The notes under the pieces were generated by a model. That model was not told the origin of the DNA, did not search any database, and saw nothing but the letters and a program-made list of their open reading frames with translations. The position numbers and the translations under genes are program-made. Shown one piece after another: positions 52,883 to 62,422 of a DNA stretch of 64,000 nt (position 1 is its first letter; the number at the start of each line of letters is the position of its first letter). Source of the DNA: Sulfurospirillum deleyianum DSM 6946 (GTDB lineage: Bacteria > Campylobacterota > Campylobacteria > Campylobacterales > Sulfurospirillaceae); assembly GCF_000024885.1 (NCBI RefSeq), contig NC_013512.1, positions 1,860,001-1,924,000 on the forward strand, read 5' to 3'.

Positions 52883-53581
52883 TTATGCCTTAGCGTAAGC
52901 ACCCTCAAGTTTTTTATAGAGTGTCTCAATGCTCGGTGCATTTTCGCCTGAAAGGAGTGAAAGCATTACTTCATTATCCTCTTTGCCATTCCACACTTTT
53001 TTATAGTAACCCTCTTTGTAACCGTGGTCTTGTCTAAATTGATTCAGGACATTTTTCGCCACGTAAAATTTATACAAAATTTTGAGGTTAATGCCACATT
53101 TGCGAGAAAGCGCAAAATACTCTCTTAAAAGCCCATCAAAAAAGTCCACTTCAAAGCCTGTCATATCGTGAATAATGCTCTCAATGTCATTAATAAGCTC
53201 CATCGGATCAGCTGATGCGGGAGAAAGTGGCTCTTTGGTGAAGGCTTCAAAGCCTTGTACATCTAAAATATCATGCACCAATTTTTCCAAATCACCCTTG
53301 CCATTGGTTTTATAATCTTCCAATAACAAACTCATCACAAAATGCCAAATATCGACAATCTCAACCGTTACATTGTCCCAGTCTGTCGCTTTGTTAATGC
53401 TCTTCCAATGTTTCCAACTAAAACTATCAATGAGCTCCGCGCACTCCATGTAAATACATCGCTTCCAGTTAATCATGCGGTTATTTTTGGTATAGCCATT
53501 TTCCCAACCGATTCCATTGGTCTCGTCGTTGAGTTTTTGTTGCAACGCAAACATTTGCGTTAAATAATCTCTACTAGTCAT
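52883..53581 (-). CDS. dut: Dimeric dUTPase (all-alpha NTP pyrophosphohydrolase type)
   Basis: Hydrolyses dUTP to dUMP and pyrophosphate to keep uracil out of DNA. It is a 232-aa protein of the dimeric, all-alpha dUTPase class used by Campylobacterota instead of the trimeric form. Metal-binding motifs: YMECAELIDSFSWKHWK (ExxE) and NVTVEIVDIWHFVMS (ExxD). The GWENGYTKNNRMINWKR stretch binds the nucleotide in this class. It stands alone with its own start region. Confidence 0.9.
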   Translation of the reverse strand: MTSRDYLTQMFALQQKLNDETNGIGWENGYTKNNRMINWKRCIYMECAELIDSFSWKHWKSINKATDWDNVTVEIVDIWHFVMSLLLEDYKTNGKGDLEKLVHDILDVQGFEAFTKEPLSPASADPMELINDIESIIHDMTGFEVDFFDGLLREYFALSRKCGINLKILYKFYVAKNVLNQFRQDHGYKEGYYKKVWNGKEDNEVMLSLLSGENAPSIETLYKKLEGAYAKA

Positions 53582-53605
53582 CTCTTTCCTTCGTTCATAA
53601 AAACC

Positions 53606-54379
53606 CTAGATTATACTTTTTTGCGCCATAAAAGTCAAAAGAGATTCACTCCCTCTTGCGTATCCTAGCTCAAAACAGCGCATGAGTTCACTAAAAGTAA
53701 ACAATCCAAACGAAGAGAGTTTAGGATCAGTAATGTAAAGGTCACTCTTGGAAATTTGAAGCGAAGAAGATGCCATAAAGAGCAAAAAGAGTGAGCGTTT
53801 GATCATAGATATAAGGGTGTGTTTCTCCTTTACATGTAAAGGGTGAAGATTGACACTGACGATGGGATAAGCGTAGTCTAACAACGGTGAAATGGGTAAA
53901 TTATCCATAAATCCCCCATCAATCAGCAAGTGTTTGTGATAGGCGATGGGGCGAAAAAGAGGAATGAGCGCAGAACTGGCAATGGCAAGTTTTATGGCAT
54001 CACCCTTATGAAAACGCATAATCTCTCCCGTGTGCAAATCCACGCAGTTGATGAACGTGGGAATGCGCATCTCCTCCAAAGAAGAGATAGGGCAAATCTC
54101 TTTTAAAATAGAAGCTTTTTCGTCAATGCGAAAAAGCCCTTTTTGAAAATAGTTAAACCCTATGACCTTGCGAAACGCCTCACTCTTAAAGAGACGTATC
54201 ATATCAAACGCACTCACGCCTGAGCCCACACCTGTGGCAATGACTGCGCCAATGCTCGTTCCTGAAATAGCGCCTATCTCAATGCCATGACGCTCACACG
54301 CCGCAATGACCCCTAAATGAAACGCTCCCCTTGCTGCACCGCCTGAGAGAGCGAGGGAAATCTTTAGTGTTCCAGACAT
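53606..54379 (-). CDS. Patatin-like phospholipase
   Basis: A 257-aa serine lipase of the RssA/patatin family. The oxyanion loop GGAARGAF (13-20), nucleophile S42 in GTSIG and catalytic D154 in DGGFMDN form the Ser-Asp dyad. No signal peptide is present, so it probably acts on cytoplasmic-face phospholipids. It overlaps the LpxH-like gene by 16 nt and forms an operon with it and the PIN-PhoH gene. An exact palindrome (53829-53840) is read as LHVK. Confidence 0.9.
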   Translation of the reverse strand: MSGTLKISLALSGGAARGAFHLGVIAACERHGIEIGAISGTSIGAVIATGVGSGVSAFDMIRLFKSEAFRKVIGFNYFQKGLFRIDEKASILKEICPISSLEEMRIPTFINCVDLHTGEIMRFHKGDAIKLAIASSALIPLFRPIAYHKHLLIDGGFMDNLPISPLLDYAYPIVSVNLHPLHVKEKHTLISMIKRSLFLLFMASSSLQISKSDLYITDPKLSSFGLFTFSELMRCFELGYARGSESLLTFMAQKSII

Positions 54380-55131
54380 GAAATAATTTTAAACTCCCCT
54401 TCATAGGTCTCGACAATCGCACTGCACGACTCCACCCAATCGCCACAGTTGAGGTACTTGATTCCCTCAATCTCTCGCATCTCCGCTTTATGAATATGCC
54501 CACAAATCACCCCATCGTAGTGGTTGCGTCTGGCATGTTCACTCAAAATCGACTCAAAATCGGTGATGAACGACACCGAGCTTTTCACATGGTCTTTGAC
54601 ATACTTGGAGAGCGACCAATGACTTTGGTAACGAAGCTTTTTGCGACACCACGTTAAAACTTGGTTTACATGTAAAAGCATGTCATACCCAACATCTCCC
54701 AAAAGGGCTAACCAGCGTTTGGTCATGGTCACACTGTCAAAAAAATCCCCATGCGTGATGTAATACCGCTCATTCTTAAGACTCACATACGCACACTCAT
54801 CTTTAATTTCAATGGAATCACCCAGTGCTAAAGGCAAAAAGGAGCGTAAAAAATCATCGTGATTGCCCGTAATGTACGTGACTTTGGTGCCTTTTCGAGC
54901 TTTTCTTAGCACTTTTTGAATCACATCGGAGTGCGATTGCGCCCATTTCATCTTACGCTTAATCGCCCACCCATCAATAATATCCCCCACTAAAAAGAGG
55001 TGCTCACACTCATTGCGTCTTAAAAACTCCAACAACGCTTCGGCTTGGCAAAAGCGTGTACCCAAATGTACATCGGAGATAAAAATAGATCGAAACGAGA
55101 GCACCTCTGCTTCGTGGCTTACCTCACTCAT
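54364..55131 (-). CDS. LpxH-like metallophosphoesterase (UDP-2,3-diacylglucosamine hydrolase family)
   Basis: A 255-aa calcineurin-fold phosphoesterase. Metal ligands are visible in order: D20 and H22 (ISDVHLG), D50 (VGDIIDGW), N90 and H91 (TGNHDD), then HGDFFD and GHIHKAEMREI. The pattern and length fit the LpxH/LpxH2 family that releases lipid X in lipid A synthesis, but a different phosphate ester cannot be excluded. An exact palindrome (54665-54676) encodes LHVN. Confidence 0.82.
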   Translation of the reverse strand: MSEVSHEAEVLSFRSIFISDVHLGTRFCQAEALLEFLRRNECEHLFLVGDIIDGWAIKRKMKWAQSHSDVIQKVLRKARKGTKVTYITGNHDDFLRSFLPLALGDSIEIKDECAYVSLKNERYYITHGDFFDSVTMTKRWLALLGDVGYDMLLHVNQVLTWCRKKLRYQSHWSLSKYVKDHVKSSVSFITDFESILSEHARRNHYDGVICGHIHKAEMREIEGIKYLNCGDWVESCSAIVETYEGEFKIISCLEH

Positions 55132-56525
55132 GCGTTTTTCAAACTCTCCCCAAAAATATCATCGGCAAAGTGTGAAAACTTACCCCGCACCGATTTGTCC
55201 AGTTCAATCGCAAAGAGAGAAATGTGCGTCTGCTCTTTTTTCGTCTGTTTCAAAAGCGAAGTCAAACCATTGTTAAAACGATTTAGGTACATGTTGTCAA
55301 TTTGACGGTTTGAGCCAATGACGATGGCTTTACAGTTGTTATCCAGCCTTGATAAAATGAGCTGGGTAGTGTTGTTAGAGCTGTTTTGCCACTCATCTAA
55401 AATCACAATGGCATTAGAAAGCGTTCGACCCCTTGCCTCGCCTGGCCAGAGCTTTTCAATGTTGTATTTGCTCATAAGCTCTTGCACTTTCTTCTCAATC
55501 GCCACTTGCGGTTCTTGGGTATTTTCCCTTTTTTTCATCTTCTTTTTGGCAATAAACTCTAAGGTGTCATAAAGTGCCATGTTATAAATACGAAACTTCT
55601 CATCGTTGCCTGAGAGATACCCTACATCCGCACCCTTATCGACACTTTCAATGGAGTTGCGTACATAGACAATTTTTTCGTAACTGCCTTTGCTGACTAA
55701 GCGCATCGCCGCCACAAATGCCATCAAGGTTTTTCCACTTCCAGCCCTTGCGTCAATGACATGAATATCATACATGTTTGAAAGCAGTGCCTTCATAAAA
55801 AACTTCTGCTTAAGGTTGATAGGTTTAACCTCCAAACCTCTAAAATCCAGCTCTTCATTCAGCATATAAATAATCCCAGCAGGCGAGATAATCGCATGAG
55901 CGCTGTTGCCATCAGGACTGACAAACTCATAACAGTAGTTACCACTCTTATGCTCAGGGTCAAATTCGCTGATAAGTTTTTTATCCAGGGTGTTAAAGAG
56001 AGCTGAGTCCATGGGGAGTTGTTTGACAAACTCAAACTCAGGCACATCGCTTCTATCTTCTCTTAAGGACTCCACCGTGACATTGTAAAAAAGCCCAAAC
56101 ATACGGGCATACACATCCAAAGAGAGAAAAATGACTTTGTAATCTGGGTAGTAGGTTTGTGCTCCTGAAGCAACCTCTAAAATGCGTTTATCGTTGGATT
56201 CGTTGATAAACTGAGAGTCAATGTCGGAGGTGTAGAGGGTTTTAGAGAAGAGGTGAATGGCGATGTCATCATCATAACGCATCTTGACCACACGGAAAAG
56301 CTCCCCGCTATCGACCTCTTCTACGGCACATGAGGCAAGCATTCTCGCAAAACTTCGGGCTTGATAGCCTAGCTCACTAAAGTTCTTTTTAAAATCCTCC
56401 AGCTCGATAAGCACCGTCTCTGGAATAACAATGATGTTGTTGCCACCATCGCACAGCTCTTTGATAAAATTGGTGTTGTGCAAGATTATGTTGGTATCGA
56501 GCACATAAACTTTATTGACTGACAT
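55128..56525 (-). CDS. PIN-PhoH family ATPase
   Basis: A 465-aa protein with an N-terminal PIN nuclease domain (VYVLDTNIILHN, D10, then PETVLIELEDFKK) and a C-terminal PhoH-type ATPase (DARAGSGKT 258-266, Walker B NAIVILDEWQNSS). PIN-PhoH proteins are believed to be RNA-processing helicase/nucleases; the name PhoH reflects phosphate control in E. coli, and no Pho-box-like repeat with the spacing seen elsewhere here is visible upstream. Overlaps the LpxH-like gene by 4 nt. Confidence 0.88.
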   Translation of the reverse strand: MSVNKVYVLDTNIILHNTNFIKELCDGGNNIIVIPETVLIELEDFKKNFSELGYQARSFARMLASCAVEEVDSGELFRVVKMRYDDDIAIHLFSKTLYTSDIDSQFINESNDKRILEVASGAQTYYPDYKVIFLSLDVYARMFGLFYNVTVESLREDRSDVPEFEFVKQLPMDSALFNTLDKKLISEFDPEHKSGNYCYEFVSPDGNSAHAIISPAGIIYMLNEELDFRGLEVKPINLKQKFFMKALLSNMYDIHVIDARAGSGKTLMAFVAAMRLVSKGSYEKIVYVRNSIESVDKGADVGYLSGNDEKFRIYNMALYDTLEFIAKKKMKKRENTQEPQVAIEKKVQELMSKYNIEKLWPGEARGRTLSNAIVILDEWQNSSNNTTQLILSRLDNNCKAIVIGSNRQIDNMYLNRFNNGLTSLLKQTKKEQTHISLFAIELDKSVRGKFSHFADDIFGESLKNA

Positions 56526-56609
56526 CTCGCTTCCTTTTCATACGAGGATTGTATGAAAACATTATAACAACTTCGTAACAAAAAGGATGTAGATTTTGTG
56601 TGCAGAAGG

Positions 56610-56643
56610 TTTACATGTAAAGCCCAATGACTTTACATGTAAA
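56610..56643. repeat. Paired TTTACATGTAAA copies forming a hairpin
   Basis: Two exact copies (56610-56621 and 56632-56643), 22 bp apart centre to centre. With flanking G and C they form a 13-bp stem (TTTACATGTAAAG / CTTTACATGTAAA) and an 8-nt loop, 5 nt after the efflux outer-membrane gene's stop on the minus strand and upstream of the PIN-PhoH gene. No T run follows, so termination is uncertain. Confidence 0.85.
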
Positions 56644-56648
56644 AAGAA

Positions 56649-58043
56649 TTATTCGCTTTTTTGCTCGATTCCACCGCCTAAAACACGATACAGGGTCACA
56701 CGATTGGCAAGTTCTTCAAGCCTGACATTAATAAGCGTTTTTTGTGAACTATAAAACGAACGCTGAGAAAGAAGCGTATTTAGATACGTATCGACCCCTT
56801 GTTGATAGCGTGCGTCATAAATGGCGTAACTCTTTGCATTGGCTTCCACCAAAGCTTTCTGAGCCTCATACTGCTCAAAAATGGTTGAGCGACGTGAAAG
56901 TGCGCTTTGCACCTCACTAAACGCCGTTTGTATGGTGGCTTCATAACTCGCTAGATAAAGCTCTCTTTTGGCTTTGGCATACTCCAGATTCGCATCCCGC
57001 TCTCCCATATCAAAAATCGGAAGCGTCACGGTAGGAGCAAACGACCAAATTTTAGACGTTCCTCCATCAAAAAGCCCTGTTAAAGTGTTGGTTCCCACAC
57101 CCCCTTTGGTGGTTAATGTAATGGAAGGAAAATACGCCGCTCGTGCCACACCGATGTTGGCATTGGCAGATTTGAGGTTATACTCTGCTTCTTTAACATC
57201 AGGACGGTTCAACAATACCCCTGAAGAGAGTCCCACGGGAACATCCAAAAGCCATGCGTGAGCGCCCTCTTCTAAGCCTTTTGGCAAATGAACATCCGCT
57301 ACTTTTGCGCCCACTAAAAGCTCTAAGGCACTTCTATCTTGTGCCACCTGAGTCGTGTAGTTTGCCACATCCGCTCTGGCTTGTTCGTAAACACTTTGGG
57401 CATTAAAAAGGGAGACTTTAGTATCCACGCCCAAATCCACCCGTTTTTGCACCACGTCTAACGAGCGCTTAGCACTCTCTTTGGTTTGCTCTGCCAAAGT
57501 TAAGAGCGTTTTATCAGCAGCGTAATTCAGCCACGCATTCATCGTCTCGGCAATAAGGGCTATGCGTACCGTTTTTTCGGCCTCTTCTACCCCTTTGTAG
57601 GTTTGTAAGGAGGCTTCACTTTGGCTTTTCACTTTGCCAAAAAAATCCAACTCATAACTGCTTAACCCCACGGTTGCGGAGGAACTCTCCGAAATCGCTG
57701 TACTCTCTCCTGAAATAGTACGAGCTTTTGAACCTGTGGCAGAAGCGTCAATGCTTGGAAACTGCGCACTTTTACTGACACGGTACGTCGCTCGTGCCAT
57801 CTCTATATTGGCGACTGCTTTTTTGAGATTTCGGCTATTTTCTAACGCCTGTGCAACCACCGCTTGTAAAGAAGGCTCACGCACAAACGCTTCCCATGCC
57901 AAATCCTGAAGCGTGCTTTTTTGCACTGACGTATTCACATCAAAGCTTGAAGGGATAGGCGCATTGGGACGTATATATTCTGGTGCCATACTCATACATC
58001 CCGCAAAAAGGAGTGGGATTAAAACCATACTGTATTTTTGCAT
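56649..58043 (-). CDS. Outer-membrane efflux lipoprotein, NodT/OprM family
   Basis: A 464-aa outer-membrane channel of a tripartite exporter. The signal peptide ends in a lipobox (LLFAGC, C16), typical of NodT-type lipoproteins, followed by MAPEYIRPNAPIPSSF. Two OEP repeats are visible, with ANIEMARATYRVSKSAQFPSID and NANIGVARAAYFPSI at matching places. Last gene of the efflux operon, 1 nt after the RND gene. Confidence 0.92.
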   Translation of the reverse strand: MQKYSMVLIPLLFAGCMSMAPEYIRPNAPIPSSFDVNTSVQKSTLQDLAWEAFVREPSLQAVVAQALENSRNLKKAVANIEMARATYRVSKSAQFPSIDASATGSKARTISGESTAISESSSATVGLSSYELDFFGKVKSQSEASLQTYKGVEEAEKTVRIALIAETMNAWLNYAADKTLLTLAEQTKESAKRSLDVVQKRVDLGVDTKVSLFNAQSVYEQARADVANYTTQVAQDRSALELLVGAKVADVHLPKGLEEGAHAWLLDVPVGLSSGVLLNRPDVKEAEYNLKSANANIGVARAAYFPSITLTTKGGVGTNTLTGLFDGGTSKIWSFAPTVTLPIFDMGERDANLEYAKAKRELYLASYEATIQTAFSEVQSALSRRSTIFEQYEAQKALVEANAKSYAIYDARYQQGVDTYLNTLLSQRSFYSSQKTLINVRLEELANRVTLYRVLGGGIEQKSE

Positions 58044-58044
58044 C

Positions 58045-61000
58045 TCACACCTCCCCCATCATGGTTGCATGATGGCTACGTTTAGGAAAAAGTCCCCGTA
58101 CCAACACAAAGAAAAGAGGTACGAGAAAAATCGCTAAAAAGGTCGCACTAAGTGTTCCTCCAATAATTCCCGTACCAATGGAAATACGACTGTTTGCCCC
58201 CGCACCACTGGAAAGTGCCAAAGGCAGGACCCCTGCGATAAATGCCAAAGAAGTCATCAAAATAGGTCGAAGTCTAAGCTTCGCTCCTTCAATCGCCGCT
58301 TCCACCAATCCTTTACCTTGGGTATACGCCATCTCCGCAAACTCCACAATCAAAATGGCATTTTTAGAAGAGAGTCCTATGGTTGTAAGAAGAGCAACTT
58401 GAAAATAGACATCGTTGTTCAACTCTCGCACATACGCTGCTAAAACAGAACCAAAAATACCCAAAGGAATGACCAAAAGGACTGAAAAAGGAACTGACCA
58501 ACTCTCATACAATGCCGCCAAACATAAAAAGACCACCAATATCGAAAGGGCATAAAGCTTCATCGTTTGACCACTGGATAATCGCTCTTGATACGAAAGC
58601 CCACTCCACGCAAAACTGGTTCCTAAAGGTAAGGCTTCTTGAAGTTCCTCCATCCTATCCATCGCCACGCCTGAACTAATGCCATGCGCTGCGGCACCTT
58701 GAATTTCATAGGAGGCTAAGCCGTTATAACGTGTAAGACTTTGTGCTCCATAACTCCAATACGTCGTTGCAAAAGCAGAAAAAGGCGTCATGACATTGTC
58801 TTTATTTTGCACATACCACAGATCCAAATCCTCAGGCTTTGAGCGAAACGGCGCATCACCTTGCACGTACACTTTCTTCACCCGACCCCGATCGACAAAG
58901 TCATTGACATACTTTCCTGCCCACGCAAAACTGAGTGTATTATCAATCTCAGAGAGGGAAAGCCCTAATGCCACTGCTTTATCTTCATCAATCTTTACAT
59001 GTAATTGTGGTGTCTCACCCAAACTACCTAAACGCACCGAGGTAAAAAGGCTCTCCTCCCGTACCGAATTGACAAAACTATCTTTAAGCGTTTTAAGAGT
59101 CTCTCTATCCGTCCCTGCTAAGCCTTGAAGCTGAAAGGTAAATCCATTACTCTGTCCTAACCCCCGAATGGAAGGAGGATTGAGTGAATAGACCTGAGCA
59201 TCACGTATCTTGGAGAAATTTTGGGTTGCACGAGACGCAATCATATCGGAACGATTGGCAATGCCTTTTCTTTCATCCCAATCGCTTAAGGCAACAAATG
59301 CCATACCCGCATTTTGACCGCTACCACTGAAGTTAAATCCTGAAATGGTAAAAATGGCTTCGGTATTATTGCTCTCTTGCCCTAGAAAATAACGCTCTAT
59401 TTCTTTCGCGACAGCATCCGTACGTTTAAAGGAAGCACCCTCAGGTAAGTTCATCTGAACCATAATATTCCCTTGATCTTCATCGGGTAAAAATCCAGAA
59501 GGAAGGCGTAAGATTAAAAATGCCATTGCCGCCGTAATGACACCATAAACCATCATCCAACGAATAGGCTTTGCGATAACTCCTCCCACGCTCATTTTAT
59601 AACGCTCAATAGAAGTGTCAAACATACGGTTAAACCAGCCAAAAAAACCTTTGTGCGGTACTGCTTCATGCGGTTTGAGTAACGAGGCACACAGCGCTGG
59701 TGTCAAGGTCAATGCCACAATGACAGAAAGCACCATCGAAGAGACAATCGTAATCGAAAATTGACGGTAAATAACTCCCGTAGAACCGCTAAAAAATGCC
59801 ATTGGAAGAAAAACGGCTGAGAGAACCGTGGCAATACCGATCAGTGCACTGGTTATCTCTTTCATAGATTTTTCGGTGGCTTCCATCGCAGAGCATTTCT
59901 CTTCACGCATAATACGCTCTACATTTTCCACGACAACAATCGCATCATCTACCAAAAGTCCAATAGAAAGCACGATACCAAACATGGTCAGCGTATTAAT
60001 GGAGTAACCAAAAATCTCTAACACCCCAAACGTTCCCAAAAGAACAACAGGTACTGCAATCGCAGGAATGAGTGTTGCTCTCCAGTTTTGCAAGAAAACA
60101 AACATGACCACAACGACTAAAAGAATCGCCTCAAAAAGGGTTTTAACGACCTCTTCAATGGAAATACGAATAAATTGTGTACTATCACGAGGATAGGCAA
60201 CTTCGTATCCCTCAGGCATATTGGGTTTCATTTTAGCAATCGTTGATTTGACACGATCCGCCGTTGAAAGTGCATTGGCACTTGGGGCTAACATCACGGC
60301 AAGACCTGCGGCTGGATAGCCATTGAGTCGGGTCACATTTTTATAACTCTCACTCCCCAATTCAACCCGTGCCACATCACGCAATCGCACAATCGCACCA
60401 TTGCTATCACTTTTAACAATGATATTTTCAAACTGTTCTGGCGTTTGATACTGTGATTTTGCTGTCACAGTTGCATTAAGTTGCTGATCAGATGCACTAG
60501 GCAGTGCCCCAATGCTTCCTGCGGAAACTTGCACATTTTGATTGCTAATCGCACTGCTAATATCAGAAGGCATCAAACCATACGAAGCCAATTTATACGG
60601 GTCTAACCAGATACGCATCGCATACTGCGCACCAAAGACTTGTACTGTTCCTACGCCCTCAAGCCTAGCAATGGGATCTTGCATAGTACTTAAAAGATAA
60701 TCGGCAACATCCACCGATGTACGGGTGTTACTCTTATCGTATAAAGCAAAAATCATCAAAAAGTCACTCTGTGCTTTGGTGACACGCACACCCTCATCTT
60801 GAACCGCTTTGGGTAAACGGGTGGTGATTTGTGCGACTTTATTTTGCACTTGAACTTGCGCTGTATCGGCATCCGTTCCTTTTTCAAACGTCACATCAAT
60901 GCGTGCCGTACCCGCAGAACTACTGCTAGAAGAGAAGTATAAAAGCCCATCCAATCCCGTGAGTTGCTGTTCAATAATCTGCACCACGCTATTCTCAACC

Positions 61001-61170
61001 GTTTGCGCTGAAGCACCTGTATAGGTTGTATCAATACGAATAGAAGGAGGTGCAATATCAGGGTATTGTTCCACAGGCAACGTTAAGATAGACCCTACGC
61101 CTGTGAGCATAATAACAATGGAAATAACCCACGCAAAAATGGGTCTATGGATAAAAAAGTGAGCGATCAT
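58045..61170 (-). CDS. RND-family multidrug efflux pump, AcrB/MexB type
   Basis: A 1041-aa proton-driven inner-membrane pump of the hydrophobe/amphiphile (HAE-1) class. It shows 12 expected membrane helices, the opening FFIHRPIFAWVISIVIML, the proton-relay Asp pair in GLLVDDAIVVVENVERIM (about residue 407), and GLSSKNAILIVEFA in the second half. Substrates are probably drugs, bile-like compounds or solvents. It overlaps the adaptor gene by 4 nt. A one-mismatch palindrome (58994-59005) encodes LHVK. Confidence 0.95.
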   Translation of the reverse strand: MIAHFFIHRPIFAWVISIVIMLTGVGSILTLPVEQYPDIAPPSIRIDTTYTGASAQTVENSVVQIIEQQLTGLDGLLYFSSSSSSAGTARIDVTFEKGTDADTAQVQVQNKVAQITTRLPKAVQDEGVRVTKAQSDFLMIFALYDKSNTRTSVDVADYLLSTMQDPIARLEGVGTVQVFGAQYAMRIWLDPYKLASYGLMPSDISSAISNQNVQVSAGSIGALPSASDQQLNATVTAKSQYQTPEQFENIIVKSDSNGAIVRLRDVARVELGSESYKNVTRLNGYPAAGLAVMLAPSANALSTADRVKSTIAKMKPNMPEGYEVAYPRDSTQFIRISIEEVVKTLFEAILLVVVVMFVFLQNWRATLIPAIAVPVVLLGTFGVLEIFGYSINTLTMFGIVLSIGLLVDDAIVVVENVERIMREEKCSAMEATEKSMKEITSALIGIATVLSAVFLPMAFFSGSTGVIYRQFSITIVSSMVLSVIVALTLTPALCASLLKPHEAVPHKGFFGWFNRMFDTSIERYKMSVGGVIAKPIRWMMVYGVITAAMAFLILRLPSGFLPDEDQGNIMVQMNLPEGASFKRTDAVAKEIERYFLGQESNNTEAIFTISGFNFSGSGQNAGMAFVALSDWDERKGIANRSDMIASRATQNFSKIRDAQVYSLNPPSIRGLGQSNGFTFQLQGLAGTDRETLKTLKDSFVNSVREESLFTSVRLGSLGETPQLHVKIDEDKAVALGLSLSEIDNTLSFAWAGKYVNDFVDRGRVKKVYVQGDAPFRSKPEDLDLWYVQNKDNVMTPFSAFATTYWSYGAQSLTRYNGLASYEIQGAAAHGISSGVAMDRMEELQEALPLGTSFAWSGLSYQERLSSGQTMKLYALSILVVFLCLAALYESWSVPFSVLLVIPLGIFGSVLAAYVRELNNDVYFQVALLTTIGLSSKNAILIVEFAEMAYTQGKGLVEAAIEGAKLRLRPILMTSLAFIAGVLPLALSSGAGANSRISIGTGIIGGTLSATFLAIFLVPLFFVLVRGLFPKRSHHATMMGEV

Positions 61171-62312
61171 TGTGCTTTACCTAAGCTTTGGGTGACATCT
61201 ACCACGGTAACACTTGCCCCCGTTCGCACCTTATTGACTCCCTCGACAACCAAACGATCCCCAACATTTAAACCTGATTGAATCAACCACTTATCGCCAA
61301 TCGCTCTTTGCGTTTGCACTTTTCGTGTTTCGATTTTATTCTCAGCGTTTACAACCATTGCGGTCGCATTGCCTTTAGGATCACGAGAAATTCCTTGTTG
61401 TGGTACTAAGATAGCCTTTTCTAACACCGCCTCTTCCACGATGCTTCGCACATACATCCCTGGCAATAAGATGCCATCAGGATTAGGGAAAATCGCACGA
61501 AGGGTCACAGAGCCTGTGCCTTCATCGACAGATACTTCTTGAAACTGTAACACCCCTTTGTGCGCATAGAGCGTGCCATCTTCGAGTTTTAAAGAGAGCT
61601 TCGTGTTACCTTTGCTCACACCGTGTTGTGCCAATAAAGCACGCAGTTTTAAGAGTTGCGTGCTGGATTGGGTGATATCGACAAACACAGGATCAAGTGC
61701 TCGAATCGTTGCGAGTGCCGTGGTTTGATTTGCCGTCACCAAAGCACCCTCCGTCACGCTTGAAATACCAATACGTCCACTAATGGGTGCTTTGATTTTG
61801 GTATAGTCTAAATTAATACGAGCGCTTTGTAAAGCCGCTTTTTTCGCTTCTACATTTGCAACTGCTTGAAGGTAAGACGTTTTTGCATCTTCCATATCTT
61901 GTTTGGAGACACCTTCTATTTTGACCAACTCTTGGTAACGCTCATATTTTAAACGACTGCTTTGCACACTCGCCTCAGCGTTTGCAAGTGTGGCTTTTGC
62001 CTCTTCATAAGTAGCATAATAACTCGCATCATCAATGGCGTACAACACCGCACCTTGTTTCACAAAATCACCCTCTTTGAAGAGTCTCTCTTTAATAATA
62101 CCACTGATTTGTGGTCGAATTTCCGCACTTTTAGAGGCTTTGGTTCGCCCTGAGAGTTCTTGCTCCAGTGTGAGACTTTGTGTTGCTACGGTATAGGTAC
62201 CCACACTCACCTGAGTCGCCTTTTTAGTTGGTTTTGTTTGTTGTGTACATCCCACAAACAAAAAGGGGAGGAGAAACAAAAGAGGTGTTAATCGCAGTAG
62301 AGTCATGGTCAT
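61167..62312 (-). CDS. RND efflux periplasmic adaptor (membrane fusion protein)
   Basis: A 381-aa adaptor with a lipoprotein signal (FLFVGC, C22), a biotinyl-lipoyl-like hairpin (SGRTKASKSAEIRPQISGIIKERLFKEGD and TKIKAPISGRIGISSVTEG read in parts), coiled coil between, and a beta-barrel end. It bridges the RND pump and the NodT-type channel. First gene of the operon; no TetR-type repressor is adjacent, so the regulator is elsewhere. Confidence 0.93.
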   Translation of the reverse strand: MTMTLLRLTPLLFLLPFLFVGCTQQTKPTKKATQVSVGTYTVATQSLTLEQELSGRTKASKSAEIRPQISGIIKERLFKEGDFVKQGAVLYAIDDASYYATYEEAKATLANAEASVQSSRLKYERYQELVKIEGVSKQDMEDAKTSYLQAVANVEAKKAALQSARINLDYTKIKAPISGRIGISSVTEGALVTANQTTALATIRALDPVFVDITQSSTQLLKLRALLAQHGVSKGNTKLSLKLEDGTLYAHKGVLQFQEVSVDEGTGSVTLRAIFPNPDGILLPGMYVRSIVEEAVLEKAILVPQQGISRDPKGNATAMVVNAENKIETRKVQTQRAIGDKWLIQSGLNVGDRLVVEGVNKVRTGASVTVVDVTQSLGKAQ

Positions 62313-62422
62313 TCCTTCATAAATATGTGTGACATTCTACTGCATTTTCGTTAACAAAACCTTGCTGGAAAACAAGAAAACCATGCTAAAATAGACACAA
62401 AATAGTTTCAAGGGGATACCCA

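Noticed and set aside
56526-56648. Pho-box-like element before the PIN-PhoH gene
   Set aside because: A TATAAT and a TTGTTAC word are present, but there is no TGTAA-N6-TGTAA repeat at the 9-nt spacing.
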